64,000 nt of DNA, from positions 96,828-160,827 of the forward strand of contig JAPLES010000009.1 in assembly GCA_026391075.1 (NCBI GenBank), read 5' to 3'. Below the pieces are notes generated by a model. The model made no database searches, was not told the origin of the DNA, and saw nothing but the letters and a program-made list of their open reading frames with translations. How positions within the stretch are numbered: the first letter of the stretch is position 1; each line of letters opens with the position of its first letter. Positions 42,038-51,041 of this stretch are shown here, piece after piece. The position numbers and the translations under genes are program-made. The stretch comes from Bacteroidota bacterium. GTDB lineage: Bacteria > Bacteroidota > Bacteroidia > Chitinophagales > LD1.

Positions 42038-44452
42038 ATGAAAAAAATAGCACTCCTTCTTTCCTTATTAATCTCAGCGACTGTTTTTTCTTATGCCGCT
42101 TGCGGAGGCGGCCAGTCGGAAATAATGATAACTATCATCCAGGATAATTATCCGCTAGAAACACATTGGAGTTTGCACGATGGCGTTACGAATGCGCTCA
42201 TTGATACCGGCAATGTGATTGGCGATACCTTATGCGTAGCCTCAAATAATTGTTTGCGGTTTACCATTTTTGATCAGGCAGGTGATGGTTTATGTTGCGG
42301 CTATGGCAATGGTTCTTATTCGGTAAAAGTAAATGGCGTAATAGTAGCAAGTGGAGGACATTTTGGTGCCAATGAAACCAGTTATTTTAATTGCCCTCCT
42401 GGCCAAAACTGTGGCAGTGCACTCACAGCAGTCAAGGATACGATGACCGCTCTCAATCCCGAAACATGGTATGTATTTACAGCCGATTCGAGCGGCACTT
42501 ATGAAATAAGTACTTGCGCTTTAGGTAACACTTGCGATACAAAAATTTACGTTTATGATCACTGCGCAGGTATAACCATCAGCGAAGGAAATACAGGAAC
42601 AACTTTTTATGACGATGATGGCTGCGGAGTCAATTTGCAATCGCGAATTGTTGGAGCATTAGCTGCGGGAAGCACGTACTATATCCGCATTGGTGATTAT
42701 GATACTAGTTGCCGAAACCATACAATCAACTGGCAAATTAAATTCAACGGACCAATAGTTGGTTGCACCGATATGGCTTCATGCAATTACAATCAGCTGG
42801 CAACTATTAGCGATAGCAGTTGTGTTTATCCACCTAGCCCACTTTGCGCAGGACCTGACTTAACGGTTGATGGAAATGAATTGGAAACTTCCATGTATGT
42901 AGATAATCTAACCGTGGGTCAAACCAATTGTTATATCAGTGAAGGATGTTTATCTGGGTATGGCGTGCGAAGGTTGATTCGCTTTACTACGCACATTCGT
43001 AATATTGGCAATCAGGATTATTTTATAGGTGCGCCTGATACTTCGGGCGGACAATTTGTTTTTGATGCTTGCCACGGTCACTGGCACTATTCGGGATATG
43101 CCGAGTATTTAGTTTACGACCAATTCAATCAACCGCTTCAACAAGGATTTAAAAATGGATTTTGTGTGCTTGATTTAGAATGCAGTGGTGGCGGGCAAGC
43201 AAAATTCGGTTGCGGTAACATGGGTATTTCTGTTGGCTGCGGAGATATTTACAGCAGCGGTTTAGATTGTCAGTGGATTGATGTTACTGATATTGATACC
43301 GGAAATTATACGCTTGTAGTGCGTGTAAATTGGGATCAATCGCCTGATAAATTAGGGCACTACGAAAAAACGTACACCAATAACTGGTCACAGGTTTGTT
43401 TCAATTTGTTTTATGATGGTGGTGGTAATAAAATATTCAGCATTCTGCCTAACTGTATTCCGTATGTAGATTGTGCTGGCGATACTTTTGGCAACGCCTC
43501 GCGTGATTGCAATTTGGTTTGTAATGGTTCGGGCAAACGTGGTGATGTAGATATTAATAGTGTAGTCAACACCGATGACATGAATCTTTATCTCAACGGA
43601 ATTAAAGAAGATACACTTACCTATTCGCCATGCGATGATTTGAATGGCGATAGTATGATGACGGTAACAGATGCCGCGCGACTCAATGGATGTTTGCTTT
43701 TTAATACGAATCAACATCACCATCCTGGCGGCACACAAAACACACATAAACACTGTGAGTTTCCGTTCAATATTTACAATCCGTTCGACAGTATTATGTT
43801 CAGCATTGCCGATACAGATTTGGAACATCACTTTATTGATTTGAGCGTTTACAATCCAAATTGTTTGATGTTGGCCTATGAATTTAAACTACATGGTTTG
43901 GTGGTTGACTCCATAAAAAATTTAGCCGTAGGAAATTACGGTCCAGATATTCGTTGGTCATCTACCGGACATGTGGTAGGAATTTCGAACGATGAGAATT
44001 CTCTCTTCAAACAATTAGCTCCTTTAAATTTCTTACGCGTGTATTTCAGTTCACTTACCGATTCGCAAATTTGTATTTCAACTATTGTAGCTGTGCTGAA
44101 TGCCGATTATGAAGAAGTGCCAGGAAAGATAACCAATGGTTGTATTAAAATTGAACAGCCACATCAGGATACAGTTATTAGCCATACAGATTTTATTTCT
44201 CCAGAAAATTTACGGGTTATTCCAAATCCATCTACCGGAATATTTGAAATTTATTTGGAAGGAAAATCTTTATCGGGGGCCGAAATAAAAGTGTTTGATG
44301 AACTGGGACAGATCGTTCTTCAACACAAAAATGAAACACTTACCAATCATACCACACTCGATTTAACTACACACGAAAGGGGCATGTATTTGCTTCAAAT
44401 CAACTTGAACGGAAGAATAATTTCGAAGAGGTTGATGTTGATGAAGAGGTAA
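42038..44452 (+). CDS. Secreted lysyl-oxidase-like protein, T9SS type A
   Basis: An 804-residue exported protein. After a signal peptide (MKKIALLLSLLISATVFSYA) come a CUB-like domain (FTIFDQAGDGLCCGYGNGSYSVKVNG), a PPC-like domain (about 145-235) and a GCTDMASCNYN motif. Residues about 275-465 match the lysyl oxidase catalytic domain: copper motif ACHGHWHYSGY (His346, 348, 350), the cofactor-forming Lys372 (GFKNGFCVLD) and Tyr405 (GCGDIYSSGLDCQWIDVTD), then GNYTLVVRVN and YTNNWSQVCF. A dockerin-like EF-hand pair (about 510-560) and a T9SS domain follow. Likely a copper amine oxidase acting outside the cell; the substrate is unknown. Confidence 0.85.
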   Translation: MKKIALLLSLLISATVFSYAACGGGQSEIMITIIQDNYPLETHWSLHDGVTNALIDTGNVIGDTLCVASNNCLRFTIFDQAGDGLCCGYGNGSYSVKVNGVIVASGGHFGANETSYFNCPPGQNCGSALTAVKDTMTALNPETWYVFTADSSGTYEISTCALGNTCDTKIYVYDHCAGITISEGNTGTTFYDDDGCGVNLQSRIVGALAAGSTYYIRIGDYDTSCRNHTINWQIKFNGPIVGCTDMASCNYNQLATISDSSCVYPPSPLCAGPDLTVDGNELETSMYVDNLTVGQTNCYISEGCLSGYGVRRLIRFTTHIRNIGNQDYFIGAPDTSGGQFVFDACHGHWHYSGYAEYLVYDQFNQPLQQGFKNGFCVLDLECSGGGQAKFGCGNMGISVGCGDIYSSGLDCQWIDVTDIDTGNYTLVVRVNWDQSPDKLGHYEKTYTNNWSQVCFNLFYDGGGNKIFSILPNCIPYVDCAGDTFGNASRDCNLVCNGSGKRGDVDINSVVNTDDMNLYLNGIKEDTLTYSPCDDLNGDSMMTVTDAARLNGCLLFNTNQHHHPGGTQNTHKHCEFPFNIYNPFDSIMFSIADTDLEHHFIDLSVYNPNCLMLAYEFKLHGLVVDSIKNLAVGNYGPDIRWSSTGHVVGISNDENSLFKQLAPLNFLRVYFSSLTDSQICISTIVAVLNADYEEVPGKITNGCIKIEQPHQDTVISHTDFISPENLRVIPNPSTGIFEIYLEGKSLSGAEIKVFDELGQIVLQHKNETLTNHTTLDLTTHERGMYLLQINLNGRIISKRLMLMKR

Positions 44453-44460
44453 AAAGAGTT

Positions 44461-45786
44461 TTACGTTCTCGCAAAAATCCACCTACCCATTTCCTTCAGC
44501 GTAATCTTTTTGCCATACATCAAAATGCCCACGCGGTAAATGCGCGCAGCTATATAAGTGGTTAGAACAAAACCGCCAATCAGCAGTAAAATAGAAAGTG
44601 CAATTTGCCACCACACCGGGCGAAATGGCAACAATGCACTCATCACAACAGGAGAAGTGAACGGAATAATAGAACCCCAAAATCCAAGTGAGCTATCGGG
44701 ATTGTTGATGACATTGATGGCAATGAAAATGGAAATGATAATAGGAACAGTGATAGGAATCATGAGCGATTGCTGGTCGCCATCTTCGCCCATGGCTGCG
44801 CCTACTGCAGCAAACAAAGAACCATACAACAAGAACCCACCAAGAAAATAAAGAGGGAACAGCAACGCTATTTGGGTGAATGGAAGTGATGAAAGGTTTT
44901 TCATCAGCAACTGTATATCATCTGCATCTAATCCCCCGCTTTGCATATTGCCCATATTTGGCGTGTGCGAATGAATAGCTGCACCAAAAATTATTCCCGC
45001 CACCAAGTTCACTACTGCCATTAATACAATCCACAAAATAAATTGTGTAAGACCAACGGCACCTACGCCAATAATTTTCCCCATTAGTAATTGAAAAGGT
45101 TTTACTGATGACGTGAGCACTTCCACAATGCGATTTGTTTTTTCTTCCATTACACCCTTCATAATCATAGTGCCGTAAAAGAATAGCGAAATGTAAATGG
45201 CAAAACCCATCACCATGCCTGCAATGCCGGCAGCTTCGGTGTACCCTTTTTTCTCACTTTGGTTATCGAGCGAAGAATAATCAAGTTGAAATTTTTTCTC
45301 CATTTGCTGCTGTACCTCTTCATTGATGTTCAGCATTTTCATGCGCAGTTTTGCAACAGCATCGTTCATGCGGTCGCTTATAAATTGCTTTTTCATCATG
45401 CCCGGTCGCTCTACATAACGATAAGAAATTACAGGATTGTTTGGATTGTTGATGTTGAAGTTGGCAGGTATGTAAAGTATAGCCTGATACTTTCTTTTCT
45501 CCTTTTCAGCCTTCGGAAGTTCAGCGGAAAACTCATCCACCTTTCCGGATACTCTGTGAAAATAAACGGTTTGGTCATCGGCATCAGGAAGGGGAACGTC
45601 TTTAAACAAACCACTGTCATCAATAACTGCCACATCGGTTCTGCCCTGCGAAAAAGTACTGATTAAAACGGAGCCGCTAATGAGCGCAAAAAAACCAAGT
45701 GGCGCAAGCAGCGTAGTGATGATAAAACTTTTGCGTTTTACCCGCGTGACGTATTCGCGCTGAATGATGATGAGTATTTTTTTCAT
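44461..45786 (-). CDS. ABC-2 type exporter permease (NatB-like)
   Basis: A 441-residue permease: first helix SFIITTLLAPLGFFALISGSVLIS (about 20-43), a large extracytoplasmic loop (about 50-190), then five more helices from about 190 to 430 (AGIAGMVMGFAIYISLFFYG, GAVGLTQFILWIVLMAVVNLVAG, ALLFPLYFLGGFLLYGSLFAAVGAAMG, IPITVPIIISIFIAINVI, ILLLIGGFVLTTYIAARIY). The two-helix-plus-loop layout is NatB-like; sodium or drug export is a family inference. The ATPase gene is immediately upstream (45787) on the same strand, separated by no bases. Confidence 0.85.
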   Translation of the reverse strand: MKKILIIIQREYVTRVKRKSFIITTLLAPLGFFALISGSVLISTFSQGRTDVAVIDDSGLFKDVPLPDADDQTVYFHRVSGKVDEFSAELPKAEKEKRKYQAILYIPANFNINNPNNPVISYRYVERPGMMKKQFISDRMNDAVAKLRMKMLNINEEVQQQMEKKFQLDYSSLDNQSEKKGYTEAAGIAGMVMGFAIYISLFFYGTMIMKGVMEEKTNRIVEVLTSSVKPFQLLMGKIIGVGAVGLTQFILWIVLMAVVNLVAGIIFGAAIHSHTPNMGNMQSGGLDADDIQLLMKNLSSLPFTQIALLFPLYFLGGFLLYGSLFAAVGAAMGEDGDQQSLMIPITVPIIISIFIAINVINNPDSSLGFWGSIIPFTSPVVMSALLPFRPVWWQIALSILLLIGGFVLTTYIAARIYRVGILMYGKKITLKEMGRWIFART

Positions 45787-46683
45787 TTAGTTGGTTTCTA
45801 CCTGACGAATAAAAATTTCATTGACACTCGGCAGCAATTCATTAAACGAAGAAACTTCCATGCCGTGCTCTACAAACAGTTTAAGCAGTTCGTTACCGCG
45901 ATGTTCTTCGTTGTATTTTACGGTTACTTCTCCTGCGCTCTGTTCTACTACATTCAAATTATTGAGCAAGCCATTTTTAATTTCTCCATTAAACTGGATA
46001 TTGAATTTATTTTCCTTGAAGCGTTGCTTTAGTTCCTTCACTCCGCCTTCCAGAATTTTTTTGCCCTTGTTAACCAAAACAATTTCATCGCAAATTTCTT
46101 CGACCTGTTCCATGCGGTGTGTAGAAAAAATAATAGTCTTGCCTTTAAGGCTCATGTCGCGAATTTCTTGTTCAATCAGTTTTGAATTGATAGGGTCAAG
46201 GCCACTAAACGGCTCATCCAAAATCAGTAAATCGGGATTGTGAAGCACGGTGGCTATGAACTGCACTTTCTGACTCATGCCTTTCGAAAGCTCTTCAATA
46301 TTTTTGTTGAACCATGTTTCAATTTGAAACTTTTTAAGCCAGTCATTTACATTTTCTTTTGCCTGTGTTTGCGAAAGTCCTTTCAACCTTCCGAGGTAAA
46401 TTAAATGCTCGCCTACTTTCATTTTTTTATACAGACCGCGTTCTTCGGGCATGTAACCAATGTTCTCTGTGTGCTTATCGCTGAGTTGTTCGCCATTGAA
46501 TAAAATATTTCCGGCATCGGGATAAAGAATGCGGGTAATCATTCTTATCAAGGTTGTTTTGCCCGCCCCGTTAGGACCCAGCAAACCAAAAATTTTTCCT
46601 TTAGGAATTTCGAAACTCACATCATCGCTGGCGCGATAATTACCGTATTGCTTTACGATATGTTGAAGCGATAATAAAGACAT
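45787..46683 (-). CDS. ABC exporter ATPase (NatA-like)
   Basis: The ATPase partner of the permease just downstream. Walker A GLLGPNGAGKTTLIRMI, Q-loop YMPEERGLYKKMKVGEHL, signature ELSKGMSQKVQFI, Walker B DLLILDEPFSGLDP, H-loop IIFSTHRMEQ. The open frame runs to 46770, but the extra 29 residues lie across a terminator hairpin of the upstream gene; ATG 46683 gives MSLLSLQHIVKQYGNYRASDDVS, the normal family start, 298 residues. The two genes should form one transcript. Confidence 0.9.
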   Translation of the reverse strand: MSLLSLQHIVKQYGNYRASDDVSFEIPKGKIFGLLGPNGAGKTTLIRMITRILYPDAGNILFNGEQLSDKHTENIGYMPEERGLYKKMKVGEHLIYLGRLKGLSQTQAKENVNDWLKKFQIETWFNKNIEELSKGMSQKVQFIATVLHNPDLLILDEPFSGLDPINSKLIEQEIRDMSLKGKTIIFSTHRMEQVEEICDEIVLVNKGKKILEGGVKELKQRFKENKFNIQFNGEIKNGLLNNLNVVEQSAGEVTVKYNEEHRGNELLKLFVEHGMEVSSFNELLPSVNEIFIRQVETN

Positions 46684-46714
46684 GGACGCGAATGTAAGTG
46701 CTATGTTGAGAAAC

Positions 46715-46747
46715 AAAAAAGCCTTCTGCATTTCAGCAGAAGGCTTT
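46715..46747 (-). terminator. Terminator of the DUF4290 gene
   Basis: Minus-strand hairpin AGCCTTCTGC / GCAGAAGGCT followed by TTTTTTGTTT, 20 bases past the DUF4290 stop and just before the ATPase start, which argues for ATG 46683 as the ATPase start. Confidence 0.85.
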
Positions 46748-46766
46748 GCAAAAAAAGTTGACAGGA

Positions 46767-47453
46767 TCAATATTTTTTCTTCTTAAAATTCTTGTTGCGA
46801 TTTTGTCCGCCACCGCCACCACTACCATGACGGAACTTTCCACCGCCACCACCTTTGTGTCGTCCGCCTTCGCCACGTCCATCACTTCTAACGGCTTTCA
46901 CTTTATTGGCGCGTGCAAGCGAGTTGATATCCTGGTCATCGGTGAGTTGTAATTTTCCTTTTGAAAGAATTTTTATATCGGCTTTAATGGTTTCATCATT
47001 CACGTTATCGTTGCTGAAACTCTGGTAAGCCAACTTCATAAAGTTGCCGATGCATTGTGTAAACAGCGCATTTTTTTCAGGGTCTTCAGTAGCAATGGCT
47101 TTCACCACGAGCGACTCCACATTTTTTCCATAATGCTTAAAGCGAATGCGCGATTGCGGATAAGGCAAACGCTTTGGCTTGGCTTCAATTTCTGCACGGT
47201 CTTTAATGGGATATGGCGATTCTACTTTCAATTGATAATCGCTCATGATGAAGAGATGATCCCACAACTTGTGGCGAAAATCTTCGATGTTGCGAAGGTG
47301 CGGATTCAATTGCCCCATCAACTCAATAATTTCCTTAGCAAACTGATTTCGTCTTTCGGGGTCTTTTTCTCTCATGCAGCTTTCTACAATGAGCTGCACA
47401 TGACGACCATATTCTTTCAATACTAATTTACTTCTGCTTGAGTTATACTCCAT
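46767..47453 (-). CDS. DUF4290 protein with a Gly/Lys-rich tail
   Basis: A 228-residue protein. Residues 1-180 are the DUF4290 domain found in Bacteroidota (YNSSRSKLVLKEYGRHVQLIVESCMREKDPERRN, GQLNPHLRNIEDFRHKLWDHLFIMSDY, RLPYPQSRIRFKHYGKNVESL). From about residue 185 the tail becomes GRGEGGRHKGGGGGKFRHGSGGGGGQNRNKNFKKKKY: low-complexity, basic and RG/KG rich, a typical RNA-binding style. No enzymatic motif is seen. Its function is unknown; it is monocistronic. Confidence 0.82.
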   Translation of the reverse strand: MEYNSSRSKLVLKEYGRHVQLIVESCMREKDPERRNQFAKEIIELMGQLNPHLRNIEDFRHKLWDHLFIMSDYQLKVESPYPIKDRAEIEAKPKRLPYPQSRIRFKHYGKNVESLVVKAIATEDPEKNALFTQCIGNFMKLAYQSFSNDNVNDETIKADIKILSKGKLQLTDDQDINSLARANKVKAVRSDGRGEGGRHKGGGGGKFRHGSGGGGGQNRNKNFKKKKY

Positions 47454-47626
47454 AGCTTTTGGTTTTTATAAAATGATTTTATCAGAAAAAATTCTGTAAA
47501 CGATATTGCTGTTTTTGAAGATTGCTGAACGAATTGAAAGGATGGATTATCAACGCTCAAATATCAAAACTGCTTTGTGAGGACGATGTAAACATGAAGA
47601 AAAGATTCTGCATTGCCAAACTGCGG

Positions 47627-49933
47627 TTAATTGCCGCCACTCAAAATTTTGACCTTGGCAAATTTGAGCATGATTTTTTTGACACCATAAGCACTGAAAA
47701 AAATACTCGCAATTTTATTCGCACCGTTGCCTTCGATACTCACCACTTTGCCTTCACCAAATTTTTCATGTAGCACTTCCATTCCTGTTTGCAAAGTGTT
47801 TGCATCATCAGGAATAAACGGTTCGGAACTGTCGTGAACTTTTGAAGTATTTGACGACTCCGAAGCAGTTGGTGTATACTTTGGCGGAGAAACAATTCTT
47901 GAAAAAGTAGAAACAGGCTGGTGCTGTTGATGCACTTTCGGTTTCTTCAAATCACCATGATAAGAAATAAGTTCTTCAGGAACTTCCTGTAAGAAACGGC
48001 TCGCTTCGCAGTAATTCAGTTGCCCGAATTTATAACGGGTGTTTGCATAAGTCAAAAACAATCTGGCTTCGGCACGCGTGATGGCTACGTAAAACAATCT
48101 GCGCTCCTCTTCTAAATCTTCCATGCTATAAAGCGATTGCGCCCCCGGAAATAAATTTTCTTCCATGCCCACCACATATACCGCTTTAAACTCCAGACCT
48201 TTTGCCGAGTGAATGGTCATCATTTTTACGCTGTCAATATTCTCGGTGCTTTTTTCATCACCCGTAAGTAAGGTTACTGTTTGAAGAAAAGAACCAAGTG
48301 ATTTATCGTTTGCCAAACCCGCTGCATCTTCTGCGCTGATGGTTTCGTTTACTTCATCATCTTCCACAAACTCTTTAATGGAGTTCAATAACTCCTGAAT
48401 GTTTTCGTAGCGACTGATGCCTTCAACCGTTTTGTCATTGTAAAGTTCGGCAATGAGTTTGGTCGTTTTGCCAATGTGAGCCGCTAAATCGTAGGCTGTC
48501 ATTTTCAATTGCTGTGCGGCAAAACTTTTAATCATCATCGCAAATTCTTCAATCGCATTTTTGGTGCGTGCAGGAAAATCGTAGATGAAAATATTTTCGA
48601 GTACATCCCAAACCCTGCGATTTTCATTGGTGGCTTGAATCGAAATTTTATCAAGCGTTGTTTGACCAATGCCGCGTGCAGGATAATTGATTACACGTTT
48701 CAGCGCTTCTTCATCGTAATGATTCACCGAGAGTTTCATGTAAGCCAGCAAATCTTTGATTTCTCTGCGCTGATAAAAACTCATGCCTCCGTATATCTTA
48801 TACGGAATATTAAATCTGCGCAAGGCTTCCTCAAATGCACGGCTCTGCGCATTGGTGCGATACAAAATAGCGAAGTCGTTGTTGTGATAATGCTCGCGCA
48901 TTTTCAATTCCTGAATGGAGTCTGCCACCCATCTTCCTTCTTCATTATCGCTTGGTGTGCGCACAATTTTTATCGCTTCACCTTTTACATTCTCTGTCCA
49001 GATTTCTTTTTTGAGTTGATTCTTATTGCGATGAATTAACTCGTTGGCAGCTTTCACAATGTTTTGTGTGCTACGGTAATTCTGTTCGAGTTTATAAACT
49101 TTCAGTTCAGGAAAATCTTTTTCAAAATTCAGAATATTGTCAATGGTAGCACCGCGAAAGGCATAGATACTTTGCGCATCATCACCAACCACCGTTATGT
49201 TTTGAAACACATCGGCTATTCTTCTTACAATAGAATATTGAAGTGTGTTCGTATCCTGAAACTCATCAATAAGTACATAACGAAACTTGTGCTGATACTT
49301 ATGAAGTGCATCGGGAAATTTTTCGAGAATGGTGTGCGTGTGCAATAGCAAATCATCAAAGTCCATCGCTCCACTTTTAAAACAACGCTCGCAATAAATC
49401 TGATAGAGTTTACCAAGTGCAGGTCGTCTCGCATTGCGGTCTTCATCTAAAAGCTCACCATCATTTACATAAGCTTGCGGAGTAATGAGGTCATTTTTTG
49501 CCGATGAAATTCTGTTGTAAACTAAATTTGGTTTGTAGATTTTATCGTCAAGATTCTGCTCTTTAATAATTGTTTTAATCAGCGACTTCGAATCTTCGGC
49601 ATCGTAAATAGTGAAGTTGGAAGGAAAGCCAAGGCGTGGTGCTTCTACTCTCAAGATGCGCGCAAACACCGAGTGAAACGTACCCATATATAAACTGCGC
49701 GCATTGTTGCCCGAAATTTTTTCGATACGACTACGCATGGCTTCCGCTGCTTTGTTAGTGAAAGTAAGCGCGAGAATTCCAAAAGGGTCAACACCATTAT
49801 TTAATAAGTGAGCAATGCGATAAGTGAGCACACGAGTTTTGCCTGAGCCCGGACCTGCTACAATGAGTGTAGGTCCATCGCTATTGATTACAGCTTCGCG
49901 CTGGGCATCATTTAATTCTTCCAAATAATTCAT
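47627..49933 (-). CDS. pcrA: UvrD/PcrA-type DNA helicase
   Basis: A 768-residue superfamily 1A 3'-5' helicase for repair and replication restart. Walker A LIVAGPGSGKTRVLTYRI (about 27-44), motif II VLIDEFQDTNTLQY, motif III VVGDDAQSIYAFRGA, motif IV VYKLEQNYRST, motif V MTIHSAKGLEFKAVYVVGM and motif VI RRLFYVAITRAEARLFL. The C-terminal segment with DANTLQTGMEVLHEKFGEGKVVSIEG is the usual Tudor-like PcrA/UvrD tail. Length is typical. It is apparently a single-gene unit. Confidence 0.93.
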   Translation of the reverse strand: MNYLEELNDAQREAVINSDGPTLIVAGPGSGKTRVLTYRIAHLLNNGVDPFGILALTFTNKAAEAMRSRIEKISGNNARSLYMGTFHSVFARILRVEAPRLGFPSNFTIYDAEDSKSLIKTIIKEQNLDDKIYKPNLVYNRISSAKNDLITPQAYVNDGELLDEDRNARRPALGKLYQIYCERCFKSGAMDFDDLLLHTHTILEKFPDALHKYQHKFRYVLIDEFQDTNTLQYSIVRRIADVFQNITVVGDDAQSIYAFRGATIDNILNFEKDFPELKVYKLEQNYRSTQNIVKAANELIHRNKNQLKKEIWTENVKGEAIKIVRTPSDNEEGRWVADSIQELKMREHYHNNDFAILYRTNAQSRAFEEALRRFNIPYKIYGGMSFYQRREIKDLLAYMKLSVNHYDEEALKRVINYPARGIGQTTLDKISIQATNENRRVWDVLENIFIYDFPARTKNAIEEFAMMIKSFAAQQLKMTAYDLAAHIGKTTKLIAELYNDKTVEGISRYENIQELLNSIKEFVEDDEVNETISAEDAAGLANDKSLGSFLQTVTLLTGDEKSTENIDSVKMMTIHSAKGLEFKAVYVVGMEENLFPGAQSLYSMEDLEEERRLFYVAITRAEARLFLTYANTRYKFGQLNYCEASRFLQEVPEELISYHGDLKKPKVHQQHQPVSTFSRIVSPPKYTPTASESSNTSKVHDSSEPFIPDDANTLQTGMEVLHEKFGEGKVVSIEGNGANKIASIFFSAYGVKKIMLKFAKVKILSGGN

Positions 49934-50046
49934 GCGGTGAAAATAGAACTTGACAAATCTTTGTAAGAAACATTTTTGAACAATAGAAATGTTTCTGTTT
50001 CTCTTTTACATTCGCTCCCGTTTTTGCTCATTAAAAAATTACAAAA

Positions 50047-51036
50047 ATGAAAGTAGCCGTAATAGGTGCCACCGGTTTAGTAGGCACAAAAATGTTGCAG
50101 GTTTTGGCAGAAAGAAATTTTCCCGTTACAGAATTAATTCCTGTAGCAAGCGAAAAGAGCATTGGAAAGAAGGTGTCATTTAAGGGAAAGGAATGTGAAA
50201 TCGTGGGTTTTCAAACGGCTTTGGATATGAAACCAAACGTGGCGATTTTCAGTGCCGGTGGTTCTACTTCAAAAGAACTCGCGCCAAAGTTTGCAGCTAT
50301 CGGCTGCACAGTGATTGATAATTCTTCAGCATGGAGAATGGAGCCGGGAGTTCCGCTTGTGGTGCCGGAAGTGAATGCTCATGTGCTTACGGCTAACGAT
50401 AAAATTATTGCGAATCCGAATTGCTCAACTATACAAATGGTGGTAGTGCTGAAACCGCTGCACGATAAATACAAAATCAAACGCGTGGTTGTTTCTACTT
50501 ATCAAAGTGTAACAGGAACAGGAAAAAAAGCTGTTGACCAAATGATGAATGAACGCGCGGGAATTAAAGGCGAGATGGCTTACGCATATCAAATTGATAT
50601 GAACGCGCTGCCACATATTGATGTGTTTCTCGAGAACGGTTATACCAAGGAGGAAATGAAAATGGTGCACGAAACCAAAAAGATAATGGGCGATGATTCT
50701 ATTCGTGTTACTGCTACTACCGTGCGCATTCCAACTATTGGCGGACACAGCGAAAGTGTAAATATTGAATTTGAAAATGATTTTGATGTAGATGAATTGC
50801 GCACGCTTTTATCGAACTCACCTGGAGTGGAGGTGGTAGATGATGTCAAAAACCTGAAATACCCTATGCCTATTCATGCGCATGATAAAGACGATACTTT
50901 TGTGGGAAGAATTCGTAGAGATGAGTCTCAAGCGAATACGCTTAACTGTTGGATAGTTTCCGATAATCTTCGCAAAGGTGCAGCTACTAATGCTGTGCAA
51001 ATTGCAGAATATCTATTGGAGAAAGGATTGCTGTAA
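50047..51036 (+). CDS. asd: Aspartate-semialdehyde dehydrogenase
   Basis: A 329-residue enzyme reducing aspartyl phosphate to aspartate semialdehyde with NADPH, at the branch to lysine, threonine, methionine and diaminopimelate. N-terminal GATGLVGTKML binds NADP; the catalytic cysteine is in NPNCSTIQMVV (about residue 122); TYQSVTGTGKKAVDQM, RVTATTVRIPTIGGHSESV and the catalytic-His region follow. It is convergent with rlmN and separated by five bases. Monocistronic. Confidence 0.95.
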   Translation: MKVAVIGATGLVGTKMLQVLAERNFPVTELIPVASEKSIGKKVSFKGKECEIVGFQTALDMKPNVAIFSAGGSTSKELAPKFAAIGCTVIDNSSAWRMEPGVPLVVPEVNAHVLTANDKIIANPNCSTIQMVVVLKPLHDKYKIKRVVVSTYQSVTGTGKKAVDQMMNERAGIKGEMAYAYQIDMNALPHIDVFLENGYTKEEMKMVHETKKIMGDDSIRVTATTVRIPTIGGHSESVNIEFENDFDVDELRTLLSNSPGVEVVDDVKNLKYPMPIHAHDKDDTFVGRIRRDESQANTLNCWIVSDNLRKGAATNAVQIAEYLLEKGLL

Positions 51037-51041
51037 ATATC

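Noticed and set aside
46684-46770. 29 additional residues on the ABC ATPase
   Set aside because: They cross the terminator of the upstream gene; MSLLSLQHIVKQYG is the normal start.
47522-47773. Open frame opposite the helicase end
   Set aside because: It mostly mirrors the helicase gene; no homology or initiation signal is visible.
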